Source: Apostichopus japonicus (taxonomy: Eukaryota > Echinodermata > Holothuroidea > Aspidochirotida > Stichopodidae). Taken from it: a DNA stretch of 64,000 nucleotides. Numbering within the stretch: position 1 is the first letter of the stretch; each line of letters starts with the position of its first letter. Both the position numbers and the translations under genes were made by a program. Below, piece by piece: positions 1 through 11,888 of this stretch. The notes beneath the pieces were generated by a model. The model searched no databases, was not told where the DNA came from, and saw nothing but the letters and a program-made list of their open reading frames with translations. The stretch covers positions 14,890,178-14,954,177 of the forward strand of contig NC_092579.1 of NCBI RefSeq assembly GCF_037975245.1. The letters run 5' to 3'.

Positions 1-576
1 GAGAGTACCTCCGAAAGTCAACGCAAATGAACAAAATGTAGAAAATACAGTCAATTTGATGTCCTCAGTGGAAGGTCAGGTCATACGATACAGTCCACTC
101 AATTGAATTGCGTGACAAAACTCGCATCCTATGTCAGCTATATTATGACTCCATGCCTTAGCCTAACGATACTTGGCAGAACTACTAGTACTAGTGCACC
201 ACACCCATTACGTTGTCTGCCGGAAGTACCGTACTTTAGTACACTTAACTGTAGTAAATCATTTGAAATACCAACTTTTATCGGTTGGTATTTGGATCCA
301 CGGGGGGTTTAGATTGTGTTTTTCTTAATTAATATTAAATTAAAACAAAAACTGTTAGCAGACTGCTTATCCACTAAAAGAACCTGTGTAAGAGGATGTG
401 TAAAAGTAAGTGGGCTTGGCGTTTTGATCCTAGCAGGATCTTCTTAAATCAGCCTCTGAAAAAGATCCTGCTAAGCCTATCGAAACGTCCGTCAGGCCCA
501 CTTACTTGTAAACATTATTTAATATTAAACTGGAACACAAAATGAACCATCAATGTGAAGAGAGACCTTGTATTAA

Positions 577-1010
577 CAGTGGCGGAGCGTCCATACAGTC
601 AGGGGGCGGACTCAAATGGACTGCTGGCGCCCTTTTCAGCTTTTTACCACTTTTTACTTATTCGCGATTATTGACTTTTTTTATTGCGCTCTCATCTACC
701 TATTGACATTTGTCACATTTTTTTTGGCGATGACACCTATTTATTCTTCGTTTATCTGCAAATTAGCAAGGCCAGGATAGGGTCATTTCCGGCGATCTAG
801 GGAGTATCAGGCGCGGCGGAACGGAAAAATTATTGGGGGGCTAATGTGTGGAGACTATCTAAGCGGAGCGCCACCATCGGTTGGCGCGGAGAAAATTTTG
901 GGTTTTTTCAAACCCCCAGATGGCCGGAAACGGCACTTTCCGAGTGTTTTATGCTGCGAATACCTAGCCCTAAAATATGGGTCTCAAGCCTGCAATTTCT
1001 CAGATTGCAC
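577..1010 (+). mobile_element. Damaged CAGTGGCGGAGC-type element with internal hairpin core
   Basis: Starts CAGTGGCGGAGCGTCC, follows the 29433 element to about 790, then switches to other element sequence containing the AGCGGAGCGCCACC core (about 861-890) and an ACCCCCAGATGGCCGG stretch. No matching 3' TIR before the next element; probably nested insertions. Confidence 0.6.
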
Positions 1011-1115
1011 GTAAAAGTCTGTAAAAACTTTTTAATTTGTATATTCGATGGTTTTTTAAGAGAGTAGCTATTACTCGTAGTGTACTCGCAAAGATGTTTT
1101 TGAGTGTTGTAAGGG

Positions 1116-1511
1116 CAGTGGCGGAGCTAGAGTATTGGTCAGGGAGGGCAATGATGGTCTGTAGGGGCGCTTTCGACACTAAGCGGAGCGCCACCACAGG
1201 TTGGCGCGGAGCGTACAGAAGATTTTTGAGTAAAGATACTCCCTAGATTGCAGGAAATGACCCTTTCCGGGGCCTTGCTAATTTGCAGATAAACGGAGAA
1301 TAAATAGGTGTCGTCGCCATTTTGTCGGAAAATTACACCAACAGAATATGACAAATGTCAATAGGTATATGAGGGCGCAATAAAGTAGTCAAAAATCGCG
1401 AATAAGTAAAAAGTAGTGAAAAGCTGAAAAGGGCGCCAGCAGTCCATTTGAGTCCGTCAGGGGGGGGGGGGCATCCGCCTCCTGACTGTATATATGGACG
1501 CTCCGCCACTA
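1116..1511 (-). mobile_element. hAT-like MITE, TIR CAGTGGCGGAG, 8-bp TSD (7/8)
   Basis: Left end CAGTGGCGGAGCTAG, right end CGCTCCGCCACTA. Flanks TGTAAGGG (1108-1115) and AGTAAGGG (1512-1519) match at 7 of 8. Inverse of the 29433-29806 copy, which lacks part of the hairpin core. Contains a G10-type run. 8-bp duplications suggest hAT; superfamily is inference. Confidence 0.8.
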
Positions 1512-1749
1512 AGTAAGGGGATGTTGGAGAACTGGTTGAAATGAGGCAAGTCATTGGCCTAAGACGAAGTTGTGTTACGCTTACCGGTACTCACACTCAC
1601 TGCTTCCACTTTTCACTGGGCGTGAAGACGCGGTTGGGGTGAAAATGTGGTCTATAGCCAGGGGACGGGCCGAGGGTCCCCCAGCAAGGCTAAAATTATT
1701 ACACCTATAGAGTATACGTGTGCATCGGACAGATCGACAAGTATGCATT

Positions 1750-1960
1750 GAAAAATGGGCAGATGCACGTTTCGGAGCCTTGGTAAATATTGGGGGGGCT
1801 TATCATGCATTTGCCCCCTCAACTTTTTTATTGGGGGGCTGAGCCCCCCCAAGCCCCCCCGGTTCCGCCGCCACTGGGGAGTATCTTTACTCAAAAATTT
1901 CTGTACGCTCCGCGCCAACCTGTGGTGGCGCTCCGCTTAGATAGTGTCCAGAGCCGTATA
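1750..1960 (-). mobile_element. MITE fragment with hairpin core
   Basis: Contains GGTTCCGCCGCCACTG (an element end, about 1861-1876) and, at 1899-1946, the core with TACGCTCCGCGCCAACC and TGGTGGCGCTCCGCTTAG. Continues into CCGTATATAGAGAGAGTTTG, which recurs inverted near 6150. Confidence 0.6.
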
Positions 1961-1989
1961 TAGAGAGAGTTTGGCCAACTGGCGATTTG

Positions 1990-1997
1990 TGACGTCA
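1990..1997. promoter_or_regulatory. Palindromic CRE-like site TGACGTCA
   Basis: A perfect consensus CRE octamer about 130 bp upstream of the candidate start codon at 2127. An octamer can occur by chance; its position before a spliceable first exon is the only support. Confidence 0.3.
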
Positions 1998-2126
1998 CAC
2001 GCAAACCATGGGCATCAAAATAGGTCCAGTTGTCGTTACCAGTTGCGCGAAACACGAAAAACACCACACACAATATATAGCAGCTTTGCACACTGTGCTC
2101 GTTGCGAACAAACGAAGCGACTCAGA

Positions 2127-2170
2127 ATGTCAGATTTTGACAGGCATACGAGGAACAAAATGGATATCAG
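2127..2170 (+). CDS. Candidate first coding exon of an unidentified gene
   Basis: ATG at 2127 reads 14 codons (MSDFDRHTRNKMDI) to a donor AG|GTAATG at 2171. Possible acceptors are CTTTTCAG at 2453, giving five more residues and a stop, and TCTTTTCAG at 3365, giving about 14 residues and a stop. An AATAAA at 4120-4125 could end such a transcript. I do not recognise the peptide; it could be a non-coding transcript or chance. Confidence 0.2.
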
Positions 2171-4255
2171 GTAATGAATTAGAGTATGCGTTAGTTAATG
2201 ACATTTACGTTTATCTTCACACCTGAAATGCATAGAAAACTAGCTGAAAACCTGTCATTACACTTGTTTTATTTTACGCCTCATACTACTAGTCCTACTT
2301 TAGTCATACAAACGAAAAGCACACATCACAGTCCTGGCTAGGCTAGATTAAAGACGCACAACTATAGCATCAGGCCTACATTAATAGATCCTTCAATTAA
2401 ATGAAGTAGGCCTACACATAAAATGACAATTTATGCTTCACTGATCTTTTCAGGTTTGCCAAAAAGTAGTTGTACCAGAGGTCATTGTATTAAACTCCAG
2501 AAGTTACATAGTAGGATTAATATTCGGCATAACTTTTTCTCTAAAGTCTAATACAACTTATACAAGGGTTGTGAATGGATGGAATGGTTTGCCTGAGAAG
2601 GTTGAATTCCAAGTAGTGTGAATGGGTTTAAGAATACTTTGGATGAGTACATTAAGCATTGTAATTGGGTATGACATTTGATGTCCTCGGTTTTATTCCT
2701 CTCATATAGCCTTAGGGTCCTTAATGGGGACTTGAATGTCTCTCCTGGTCTTTTTTTCTACTAAACTAAACTATATACTTGAGTGTAGGAGTTAGCAATA
2801 GTTGGGAGTCTGTGGGCAAACCTAAGACTGATATTGTGGTGTTAATTTCTCAGGAATGTAGTACTAGGCTATAGTAGGTGCAACAGATTGAATGGGTCTG
2901 TCGAGAAAAAAAAAACCTGCAACAACTGAAGACTGGTGTATGTTGTAGCTTATGTATTTTCCATTAACATATATACTATAAGGTCATGTCCTTAATAAGG
3001 TTTCATGGATCACACTGACATAGTGTGCCTACTTGTCAGTGTTGTCAACTGAGCACAGGGCTGATGACATCATTCAGTTTGTTATTATGCAGACAGCAAA
3101 TGGCCATAATGATAATTATTAATTGTTACTTATTCTTCATACTGCCCTTACTGGCCTTACCTGAACAGTGATGTATAAAAATGCAAGAAGTCGTTAAGCT
3201 TTCCATTTAAGAATCGTTTCAGCCTGTCCTATTTCAAACATATGATTGGCAGGTTTCCACGTTACATAGCTTATCAAAATGGAGCTGTTCTGTAAAGCAA
3301 GAAAATCACACATATGCATGCATACAAACACACTCATATATAACAATTTCTGAATATCTTTTCAGCTGCCCAAAGGTACTGGAATGCAAGCTCTGTTGGG
3401 TGAATTAAAAAACCCTCATTGTACTCTTTTATCATGGTCAGCATAGCTGGAACCAGCAATGATGGTGATGTGGATTTGACAGTACCTAGACAAGAATTCA
3501 ATAGCTGCTTTGTGTTGAAGTGGGTTCAACTTGCTCAAGGCCATGACAGGATGATGACTAGACATTAGGATGAATTATCTGTTGCAGAGCTCTATAAACC
3601 AGGCAGTTGTTAAAACATCCATTGGGTGACCCTCACAGTCTACCAGCCACTGCATTGCAGAAGCAAAATGAAGTGTGTGTGATACCTTCATCTTATGAGA
3701 TTGGAATGGTATCAGTGTGGCCTCTGTCAATTTGGCTTCAAGTCTTTGTTTTCTTGAAAGCTGAGAAGATCTTTCAGTGGTTTCACACTGACCTCTGTAC
3801 TTGACAATTCATGTGTATTTGCCAGCTCAGGAGGAAGCCAGATTTTAATTACATTAACCAATGCTGACTTTTTTATGGACATGTGGTACATCTGCAAGGA
3901 GGTGAAGGAAGCAGTTGGAGTTGCATGGATGTGGAATCTTGTTGATAGTCTGGCAGTCTTATCCACAGATTATCCCAAAGCTTCTCCACATTGCCACATT
4001 CAGAACTTATTACATTGATAAACTTGAAAATTGCAGGAATCTAACGAAGCACCCATCAAGAGAATTTGTTTGTATAATTATTGAAAGCTGTGACCTTCTG
4101 ATGTGACAGACTAATGTGAAATAAAGGGCAGTAGATTACCTTGTAAATGAACCTTGTTATTGTTTGATTGTATCTAATGTTTGCAAAATTTTAAGTTGCA
4201 TGCTACCAATTGAAACATAATTCTTTCTCTATTAATGGGATATAAATACTTCTCC
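2171..4255. other. Intergenic or transcript region, no recognised gene
   Basis: Only short frames (65-79 codons) without recognisable motifs. Contains the two candidate acceptors and the AATAAA described with the 2127 exon. No repeats of the window's families were seen. Confidence 0.5.
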
Positions 4256-4618
4256 TTAAAGGGTGTGGAGACTCCCGCACAAAGAAACGTCTCATGCCGG
4301 TTATCGGACCTAGTTTCGAATGCGGTGTAACAGAAGTGTTAGACACCACCATTGATCCCAGAAAATACACACACAGCTTGCTACCATCTGTAAATAGACA
4401 TTAGTGTACAGTCAATACAAACATCACAGTCAATACCCACAACACAGTGCACATAGCAGCGTGGACATCTCAGGTCTAAATAAAAGATAACAAGGTATCA
4501 GGTTTCATTACTGTCTGCATTTTGTAGCGACACAAAAAAAACTTCACTTGCAAGCAACGGAAAGTAAACTTTTTCAGAGCGCGGCATGCGGTTTAGGGCA
4601 AGTCTTCAATACCTTTAA
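4256..4618 (+). mobile_element. TTAAAGGG-TIR miniature element, full-length copy
   Basis: Starts TTAAAGGGTGTGGAGACTC and ends AAGTCTTCAATACCTTTAA, which are imperfect inverted repeats. 363 bp, aligned over its length with 18527-18893 in reverse. No ORF of note. Confidence 0.8.
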
Positions 4619-6110
4619 ATATACTGCATCGGTTGTTGTCACTTGATCATTTGCTTGTGTGTGAGCTAAACAGCTTAAATAATATGTAAAAAAATAATAC
4701 AAACTTTCAAATTGCCAGATATTTACTTGCTCAAAATCATTATCCAATCATGATTTGTTGCTATCCTTGAGTCCATTATTCAGATGATGAGGCAGATTCC
4801 CTTCAACTCTCCATGATGAAGGTAAAACCTTATATCTTAACCAACTGCCATTGAGTGTCCATTTGAAAGTTTCAAACACACAAGTGCATTGATTAAAACA
4901 AAGACTTTATTGCTGTGGTTGCAGGAACTGGATTTCAGTCTAGTAGTCACTCACCAGGTTTGTCTTTATCACAGTCTGCTAACTGTGGCTTTTTATGTTA
5001 GGAGTTTTACTTCAGAGCACATGTCACCTTTGATTTGTAACAAAAGTCCTGAAATTCAGGGAGTTAAAATTTACTGTCTAAAGATAATTTAAAAAGATTT
5101 TTTTTAACTTCAATCGTCAATGTGGGTGTCAATTAAGGGAATAAGGAGGTACTGATGCAACTTTGATAAATGATAGTTGACTGCATCCAAATTAAACCAA
5201 GGCCTAGGCTATACTTTTGAAGAAGAAAATATTAGGCTGAATTCATGTTAGCCTAAAAAGGCTAGGCCAATGCTGACAATTAACACAAACCAAGATCATT
5301 TAACCATTTGGGCACTTGTTTATGGCATACTAAAAGGGTCTACATAATTAGGCCTGTATGAGTACACAACCCACAAGTTGCCAATGAGTATAGACCTAGC
5401 CTAACTAGTTTAGGCCTAGGCTACTTTGTTTTCCATAGACCTAGTTTAATTGGGCCTTATACTGTGCCATATTATGTAATGTGCTATAACAGTTGTAGTA
5501 ATAGCAAGAATGGTCCAGGTCTAACTAAGCCCAGGCTTAACTAAGGATTAGGGCTTTACGTGATGCCTAGAGGCTAGCCCACCCTTTTACATTAAACTAA
5601 AAGTGATACTTTTTTAGGCTAGGCATAGCCTAGGCATACAATAACTAGGAATTAGGATAACTATATATGCGACTGAAACTGCCATGCCTATGATTAGGAG
5701 AGCTGGCATAATGAAATCGAATTTGTGGATCGTAAAACGAGAGAGAATAGCCATGCATGTAATTACAGAAACCAGTCTGAACGTAAAATTCTCGCATTGC
5801 TTGTACATTACTCGTATTACACTAGGGCCTATGGCTAGTATGGGCCTAGGCTACACAGACTTTTTTTCATTAGATCTCCATCTTGTTCTTTCTACTTCCA
5901 AAAATTCCTCTTCTTTTATGGTCAGTCGGATAATCAAACAACAATATCCATGTTCTGACCGATTGCAGCATCCCCAGCACCATTTCTTTCATAATTTCGT
6001 ACTTTTTTCGTGTACACAAACGATAGTCTATACACTGTGAGTATGCGTGTCGTCTGCTATAAAGTTTTCAAGTGGACCTATTTTACCACCCTGTGTGGGC
6101 GTTTTCCCTC
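4619..6110. other. No gene seen; cluster of GCCTAGGC words
   Basis: From about 5200 to 5860 the palindrome GCCTAGGC and its halves (AGGCCTA, TAGGCTA) occur many times. A 118-codon + frame (5684-6040) and a hydrophobic 64-codon - frame (5614-5808) overlap; neither has convincing splice sites or family features. Confidence 0.4.
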
Positions 6111-6119
6111 TCGACCAAT

Positions 6120-6236
6120 CCAAATCGGTTACATGGTTGGCCAAACTCTCTCTATATACGGCTCTGATAGTGTCGAAAGCGCCCCTACAGACTATTCTCG
6201 CCCCCCTTGACCAATACCCCTAGCTCCGCCACTGCC
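6120..6236 (-). mobile_element. MITE 3' fragment ending TAGCTCCGCCACTG
   Basis: The last ~75 bp match the end of the 29433 element (GTCGAAAGCGCCCCTACAGA ... TAGCTCCGCCACTG). Preceded by CTCTCTCTATATACGGCTCT, shared in reverse with 1955-1975. Confidence 0.6.
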
Positions 6237-8430
6237 TTGTAACTTGTTTTACAAGCCGCCGTTATACACATATATACAGGATCGGAAGGGTAGGATATTT
6301 TGGGCACCAAACTTGTCCCGTTCACAAACCCGTTCACATATCAGAGGGTTCGGGTTTGTTGCCTGCGGTATGGTTAGAGCCAAAACTGGTCCGTCAACCA
6401 GAAACTTGGTGTTAATTCAATAGGATACATTCACTTTTGGTTTGTAGCATAACTATAAGTGAAGTTTATAGAAATTTAATAAAGGGCATTTCAAAAATTG
6501 TGTTATTATAGACAAAAAAGGTGTGTAAAGCCAGGACGGAATTTGATTAAAGTAACTAATTAACTAGATATAGCTAGGTTGATATCAAGTTCCTTTTCTA
6601 TATTAATGTTCATACTTGAATGCATACTCAAGAACACAATAAAAATGGCAAAAATGTTTTCTAAAAATCGACCAGGCGACCACGACCACGAACCACCCGA
6701 TAATTTGCTGAAACTTCCCCAAATGGTTACATATGACACACAAAATTTTGCCCCCACCCCCTCCGAAAAAAATGTTGCACATGTGTATTTCACTGAAAAT
6801 GTCGTCGTTGTGATTATTCCAAATCGTACTCAGTAATGCACACTTAAAAATCAATTTTCACTTCAAGAAAATAATAATTTTGCAAATTTTCGAGATGCAG
6901 CTTGGTCATGAACGCGTAGGCCTTAATACCTCAAACCTGCAGCAACTCAAGTTTATATGGCAATTTAGAGCTACTACCAAAATCAAATGATGGCTCAATG
7001 AATTCATAAATGATGGATCCAGACTTCAAAGTTGGTTCCAAAATTAAGTTGATGCACTTTAAGTGTTTTGGGATTTTTTTTTCTTTTTAGGGGTGGGGGG
7101 GAGGGTCATTATGTACCACGTAACGTGAGGGTAACGTCAATTCCACATCACATCTTTTGTGTATGGATACATGTCTATAACTGAATATAACTCAGAAAGA
7201 TTTAGTAAAACGTTTTCCAGAGGAATGATAGGCAATAAAAGTTAGGTCATAAATGTCAACTCAATATGATAGTCACATTTCATATTTCTACAGTCAAATG
7301 AGTAACCATGTGACCATGTATTTTAAAGTTGTTTTGAAGTTACAACACGTGCGATGCATATACGTGCTCACCAAATATAAGCTTTTTCACTTTAGGGCCC
7401 CTCGAGATGAGCATTTTGGAGGATTTTCAATTTCATGGTATAGTAGCTATGAATAGACTGAAATGCAACATATTATAATGATCCTTATATAATGTATCCT
7501 TCTTATTATGTTAACGGGATTTCCTCTCCCTATACTATAATGTAGCCACTCGCATTGCTGGAGATAACTTTCGTTAAGCATGTTTCCTAATTTTCCCTTA
7601 GTACGGTCGAGATACTAGAGCATGTGTATTGTATGTCATTTGAATGGTTTGAATCAAATTCATTGGTAAGTGCAGGCTGTATACATGTTTGAAATTCAAT
7701 GGTTAGGCGAGACAAGTTTAAAAAGGGAAGACGAGGGTTACTCAATGATGAATATTAAAGTTGACGAGACAGCAGCTCACTTACCACTACCCCTCTCCAT
7801 CTCATAGGATGAAACTCTAAATGCCGGTTGTGTGATATCTTTTTGTAGTAAAAATACAAAGATTCATGTTTAGTGCTTTATCTCCATCTCTAATAACATG
7901 GAAAAACATCCCGTACCTCGCATTGCGCCTCCCTCGCGTTTCCTTGTTTTGTTTGCAAAGGTGCATAATACCTCAAGTTATCAATGAGAATTTTTAAACA
8001 CCATTTAATCAATTTGAGAAGGGGCATTGAGTTTGCTATAAATATTGGAAATTGCATGAAACTCCAGCAACTTTTGATAAAAATATGAGAAACGTATGAC
8101 ATGCATGTAAACTCACTTTTTTTTCATTCCGTCCCTTTTTCGTTGCCATAGCAACATGCTAATATCTTATATACATATTCAAGATATTAATTTGTTTTCC
8201 CATTTTGTTGTAGGCCTACATTCCAAATTTTATTGAATTAACTATTTAAGGTACCTAACTGTACACCAGTGGAAACGTGCTTCAAATTCCGTCCCTCGAA
8301 CACACGGAGGTTTTGGCTCTGAAAGTAGAATTTCGAGATGATATATACAAATTGAGGGAAAACGGTACTTGAAAACTGTTGAGTTAAATTATATAGTAGC
8401 AACTTCGAAGTATAAAACCTTGGTCATCGT
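6237..8430. other. No gene or recognised repeat
   Basis: AT-rich single-copy-looking DNA with short frames only. A G-rich run lies at about 7088-7104. Confidence 0.5.
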
Positions 8431-8432
8431 AC

Positions 8433-8560
8433 CCAGTGGCGGATCCAGGATTTCGCCGAAGGGGGGCCCAGATGGGAAATGCCTAATCGTCGTCCTGGGG
8501 GAGGTCTAAGGGGAGTGGGTGCCCCCCTCCCCTTTGGGAAAATTTCACAAAATATGGAGG
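8433..8560 (+). mobile_element. Element 5' end, CAGTGGCGGATCCAGG
   Basis: Begins with a typical hAT-like terminus followed by a GGGGGGCCCAGATGGG stretch. No matching right end found, so length is unknown. Confidence 0.5.
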
Positions 8561-8869
8561 TCCTCGGTGCAATCTGGTGCTACTTTTCGTGAAAGTTTGG
8601 AGTAAAATTTATTTCCAATAAATCATGTATTCATGGTTTGCCGGGCATATATTTGCAATTTCGAGCAATGAGCTGGGATTTACGTCTTTGGGGAGTAGGT
8701 GGTGATGCAAACTACTTTTTACCAGGCTACTCCAGGCCATTTCATCTTGGATGCCCCCTTCCAGATGGAGACTATTGATAAAGTCAGAGTGCCCATCTCA
8801 CCTTCACTTTATCAGAATGATGGTGTACTCTTTTTGCAAATTTATTTTACAAAAAATTACACGCACAGT

Positions 8870-9035
8870 GGCGTAGCTAGGATTTTTTGAGTGGGGGGGG
8901 GGCATGGGGGGCTGTTCTTTCTTGTGGGGGGGGGCGGAGTTTACTATCTAAGCGGAGCGCCACCTTGGTTGGCGCGGAGCGTACAGAGAAAATTTGAGAT
9001 TTCAGCACCCCCCAGATCGCAGGAGATGGCACCTG
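8870..9035 (+). mobile_element. Element fragment with CAGTGGCGTAGCTAGG end and hairpin core
   Basis: A terminus of hAT-like type, two G-rich runs, then the CTAAGCGGAGCGCCACC core (about 8946-8982) and CACCCCCCAGATCGCAGG. The right terminus was not found. Confidence 0.6.
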
Positions 9036-9456
9036 TGAGGCAAAATAGCAACCAAAAAGATGTGCAACTTTGGTGACAGAAATGCAAAAAAAGTTTTTTT
9101 CTCTTTCATGCTGACTGGCCTTGCCAACTCAGCCAGACTTTTAACTTGAGGGAAGTTGGCATCATTTGTCGTTTCAAGCTGTCAAGGCCTTTCTCCCAAC
9201 TCAAACCCCTGTGGGCTACCGGTAGATTTGCAGGATATGCCCACATGTGGACTTAAATAGCATTAGAGGAAGGGGGTGGAAGACTAACACGCATCGATGT
9301 TTCGGTAATGGTCCACATTGATGGATCGGTGCTTATTAGGCCATTTATTGGGTTTCTTGAGGCAGCTGTCATCAGAATCTGGCTTTTTGTGCCAATCGAT
9401 GACCGATAACATGTATTGGTATGTAAATTTCTTCTTCATATATCTAGCAACACTCT

Positions 9457-9673
9457 AAAAACAAATGAGTGGATTTCATTCCATTTGAGTGATCACTCGG
9501 CGCACTTCAAATTAAGAGTAAAATTTAACTCTACTGGAGTTAACCCTCACTCCTAATATGAGTGAATATAACTCTATTAGGAGTTAAGATTTACTCCAAT
9601 GGAGTGGAAATTCACTCTTATACCGGAATGTGCTCAGTGATCACTCCCATGGAGTGAAATTCACCTATGTTTT
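9457..9673. mobile_element. Foldback element, ~39-bp arms, ~217 bp
   Basis: Left arm 9457-9496 and right arm 9635-9673 are near-perfect inverse complements meeting at GTGATCAC words. The interior is itself made of ACTCC/GGAGT inverted pairs, so the whole element can fold as a nested hairpin. No ORF. Confidence 0.75.
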
Positions 9674-9702
9674 ATCAGTACAGTACAGTGCATATCATCA
9701 TA

Positions 9703-9732
9703 GACGTACGTACGTACGTACTACGTACGTTC
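9703..9732. repeat. ACGT microsatellite
   Basis: Consecutive CGTACGTACGTACG units just right of the foldback element, with one break. Confidence 0.8.
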
Positions 9733-9958
9733 GTATATCAGACGCACTCGATACCCACGATACGATACGGTCCTGGAGAAACTATTTCCAGTCATCATTT
9801 TTTAAGGCGATACAGTAGTGAGTATTGAACAGGCACAGCCGCATGTTTGCAGGAAATTCAGAATTCCCAATATTTTATATCTCTACCAGTAGTGAAAATC
9901 ATGTTTCGACAGTTTCGTGGACATAAAAAGTTGTTTTGTGGAATATTCAATGACATAT

Positions 9959-10206
9959 CAGGGGCGGATGCAGGATTTGTGACGGGGGGGGGGGGGGTCT
10001 GACTGGTCCAGCCGCGCCTGAACGTAAGACTATCTAAGCGGAGCGCCATCATCGGTTGGCGCGGAGCGTACAAGAAAATTTTTGGCTTTACAAACCCCCC
10101 AGATGGCCGGAAACGGCACTTCCCGAGTATTCTAAGCAGCATGTACCTAGCCTGAAAATATGGATCTCATGTCTGCAATTTCAGGCCCCCCGTAGCTACG
10201 CCACTG
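9959..10206 (+). mobile_element. Composite element with hairpin core
   Basis: Left end CAGGGGCGGATGCAGG, right end CGTAGCTACGCCACTG; the ends are related but the 8-bp flanks do not match. Contains G-run, core at about 10033-10068, and CCCCAGATGGCCGGAAACGG shared with about 914-940. Likely two elements joined. Confidence 0.6.
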
Positions 10207-10261
10207 ATCACGCATGGGGCACTTTCCCTCGAACGCGGTAAAAAAAAAAAAAAAAATCAGG

Positions 10262-10305
10262 ATTTTCAAAAAGGGGGGCCCGGGCCCCCCTGGATCCGCC
10301 CCTGG
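10262..10305 (-). mobile_element. Element end fragment CCTGGATCCGCCCCTG
   Basis: A GGGGGGCCCGGGCCCCCC palindrome followed by a reverse-oriented terminus. It sits beside an A-rich run at 10241-10255. Confidence 0.5.
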
Positions 10306-10334
10306 TACCGGTACACAGTATATATTATATAAAA

Positions 10335-10570
10335 CCGCTGCTGTTAACCCGTATGATGGACGGTGCCCACCGGCGGTTGCCGCTATAAAACCGCTCTTAT
10401 CCCACTGGTCCATCGGCTGCCCGACCCGTCGGCAGACTGGCGGGCCGCCGTCGGCTACCGCTATCAAGCTGCTAAGCCTAGCCACCGCTTATCCGACGAT
10501 GGACCGACTTCGGCCGGACGGCGGGTCAGCGGCGGCCGATTATTATGGAAAAAGCTGCGTCGGATATATC
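10335..10570. promoter_or_regulatory. CpG-dense segment of unknown role
   Basis: GC- and CpG-rich against AT-rich neighbours, with a TATAAAA at about 10384 and many GCGG/CCGC words. A 219-codon + frame (10214-10873) runs through it but begins inside element debris and shows no known domain. It could be a CpG-island promoter or foreign sequence. Confidence 0.3.
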
Positions 10571-11575
10571 TGGGAATCTATTAGTAAAATTCGTGTTGAT
10601 AAGATCCACAAATTCCGCCCGTTTATGCCAGCCCCCTTCCCCCGTTATAGAGCCATGATACGACACTACCGTTCCTTTTCATCCCCTACGTCATGGGACG
10701 ACGATACTCGTCCGTCGAACAAAAAACCTATCAGTGACGGGTTATTATATCATCATTTTCAATGTAAACAAAACTCATTATGTCAAATTACCATGAACAA
10801 TACCGTACGTTATTTTTTTGTAATGGCTGTTATAAAATATAGTGTGACTTCCGGTACTTCAAAATACTTCTGATATTAAAAACCGATCGTGTGCATACAA
10901 ACGGTTATTACTGCTCACTGTGTTTACAATTATTTATAAACAAAATGAACAGATCGTGATTTACTCGTCCGAAAGTGAAATCTTGCAGTCCATGGCTTAG
11001 AATATGATGGCAGCATTCTATTGGCCATTAATCTCATATCGGGCAACCTATACAACAAGCGTAATCTGCGCTTGAGAGCAAACCACTTATTTAGGCCTAA
11101 TACGCGGAAAAACGCAAACTCATGCACTCAAGAAGTCTTCTATCACGTGATCTTCACGGTTTGACTTAAATACCATACTGTATATATAATTTTTTTTTTT
11201 GTATTCTTGTCAATTGCAGCTTACAAGAAGCAAGGGTGAAGGGCCCTAGGTGTTATATTCTTGAACTGCCGAACTGACGAAGGAAGGTACCCATGTTGCT
11301 TTTTTTTTTGGTGTGTATTTCTATTCAAGGTGAGTGTGTGAGGAGGTACCCAATTTATCCTAACATGTGCAAGTAGAATAATAAATCAGCTCCTCTTTCC
11401 AGTGCACCATTTCTACTGTAAAATGCATGAATTAAAATTGTTTCCATGAATGGGATTGACAGGCTATATGTGATGATTTCTAATCTAACATAAAACGGAT
11501 GAGGTAAGACTTTTTATACTGATAGAATATAGAAACCTGTCAGGACAAGAGACACAGAAAACCCACAGGACTGAT

Positions 11576-11880
11576 CAGGCGCGTAGCGAAGGGGGGGGGG
11601 CGAAGGGGGCAACCGCCCCCCCCTTGAGCAAATTTTGTGTGTATGTTTTTATGATATCGCTAGTAATTTCAAAATAGAAAATGCTTAGAAGCAACTTACA
11701 AGGCCTGGGAAATGCAATTTCCAGCGATCTGGGAGGCATTTTCGGCCAAAATTTTCTTTTACGTTTTGCGCCAACTCATGGTGGCGCTATGCGTAGATAG
11801 TTTACAGTGCCGAATCTACGGCTCTAATAGTTTGCCTACAGGTTCGCCCCTCCCTCGGCAAATTCCTCGCTATGCGCCTG
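11576..11880. mobile_element. hAT-like MITE, TIR CAGGCGCGTAGCGA, perfect 8-bp TSD
   Basis: Ends CAGGCGCGTAGCGA and TCGCTATGCGCCTG, flanked on both sides by GGACTGAT (11568-11575 and 11881-11888). 305 bp, non-coding; carries the hairpin core in reverse (about 11766-11803). Confidence 0.92.
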
Positions 11881-11888
11881 GGACTGAT

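Noticed and set aside
5614-5808. Hydrophobic 64-codon minus ORF as a small membrane protein
   Set aside because: Two hydrophobic stretches but no convincing donor, poly(A) signal or family resemblance; overlaps a longer ORF on the other strand.
10214-10873. 219-codon + ORF as a gene
   Set aside because: It starts in element debris with a poly-Lys run from an A-homopolymer, crosses a CpG block and AT-rich DNA, and shows no domain or consistent composition.
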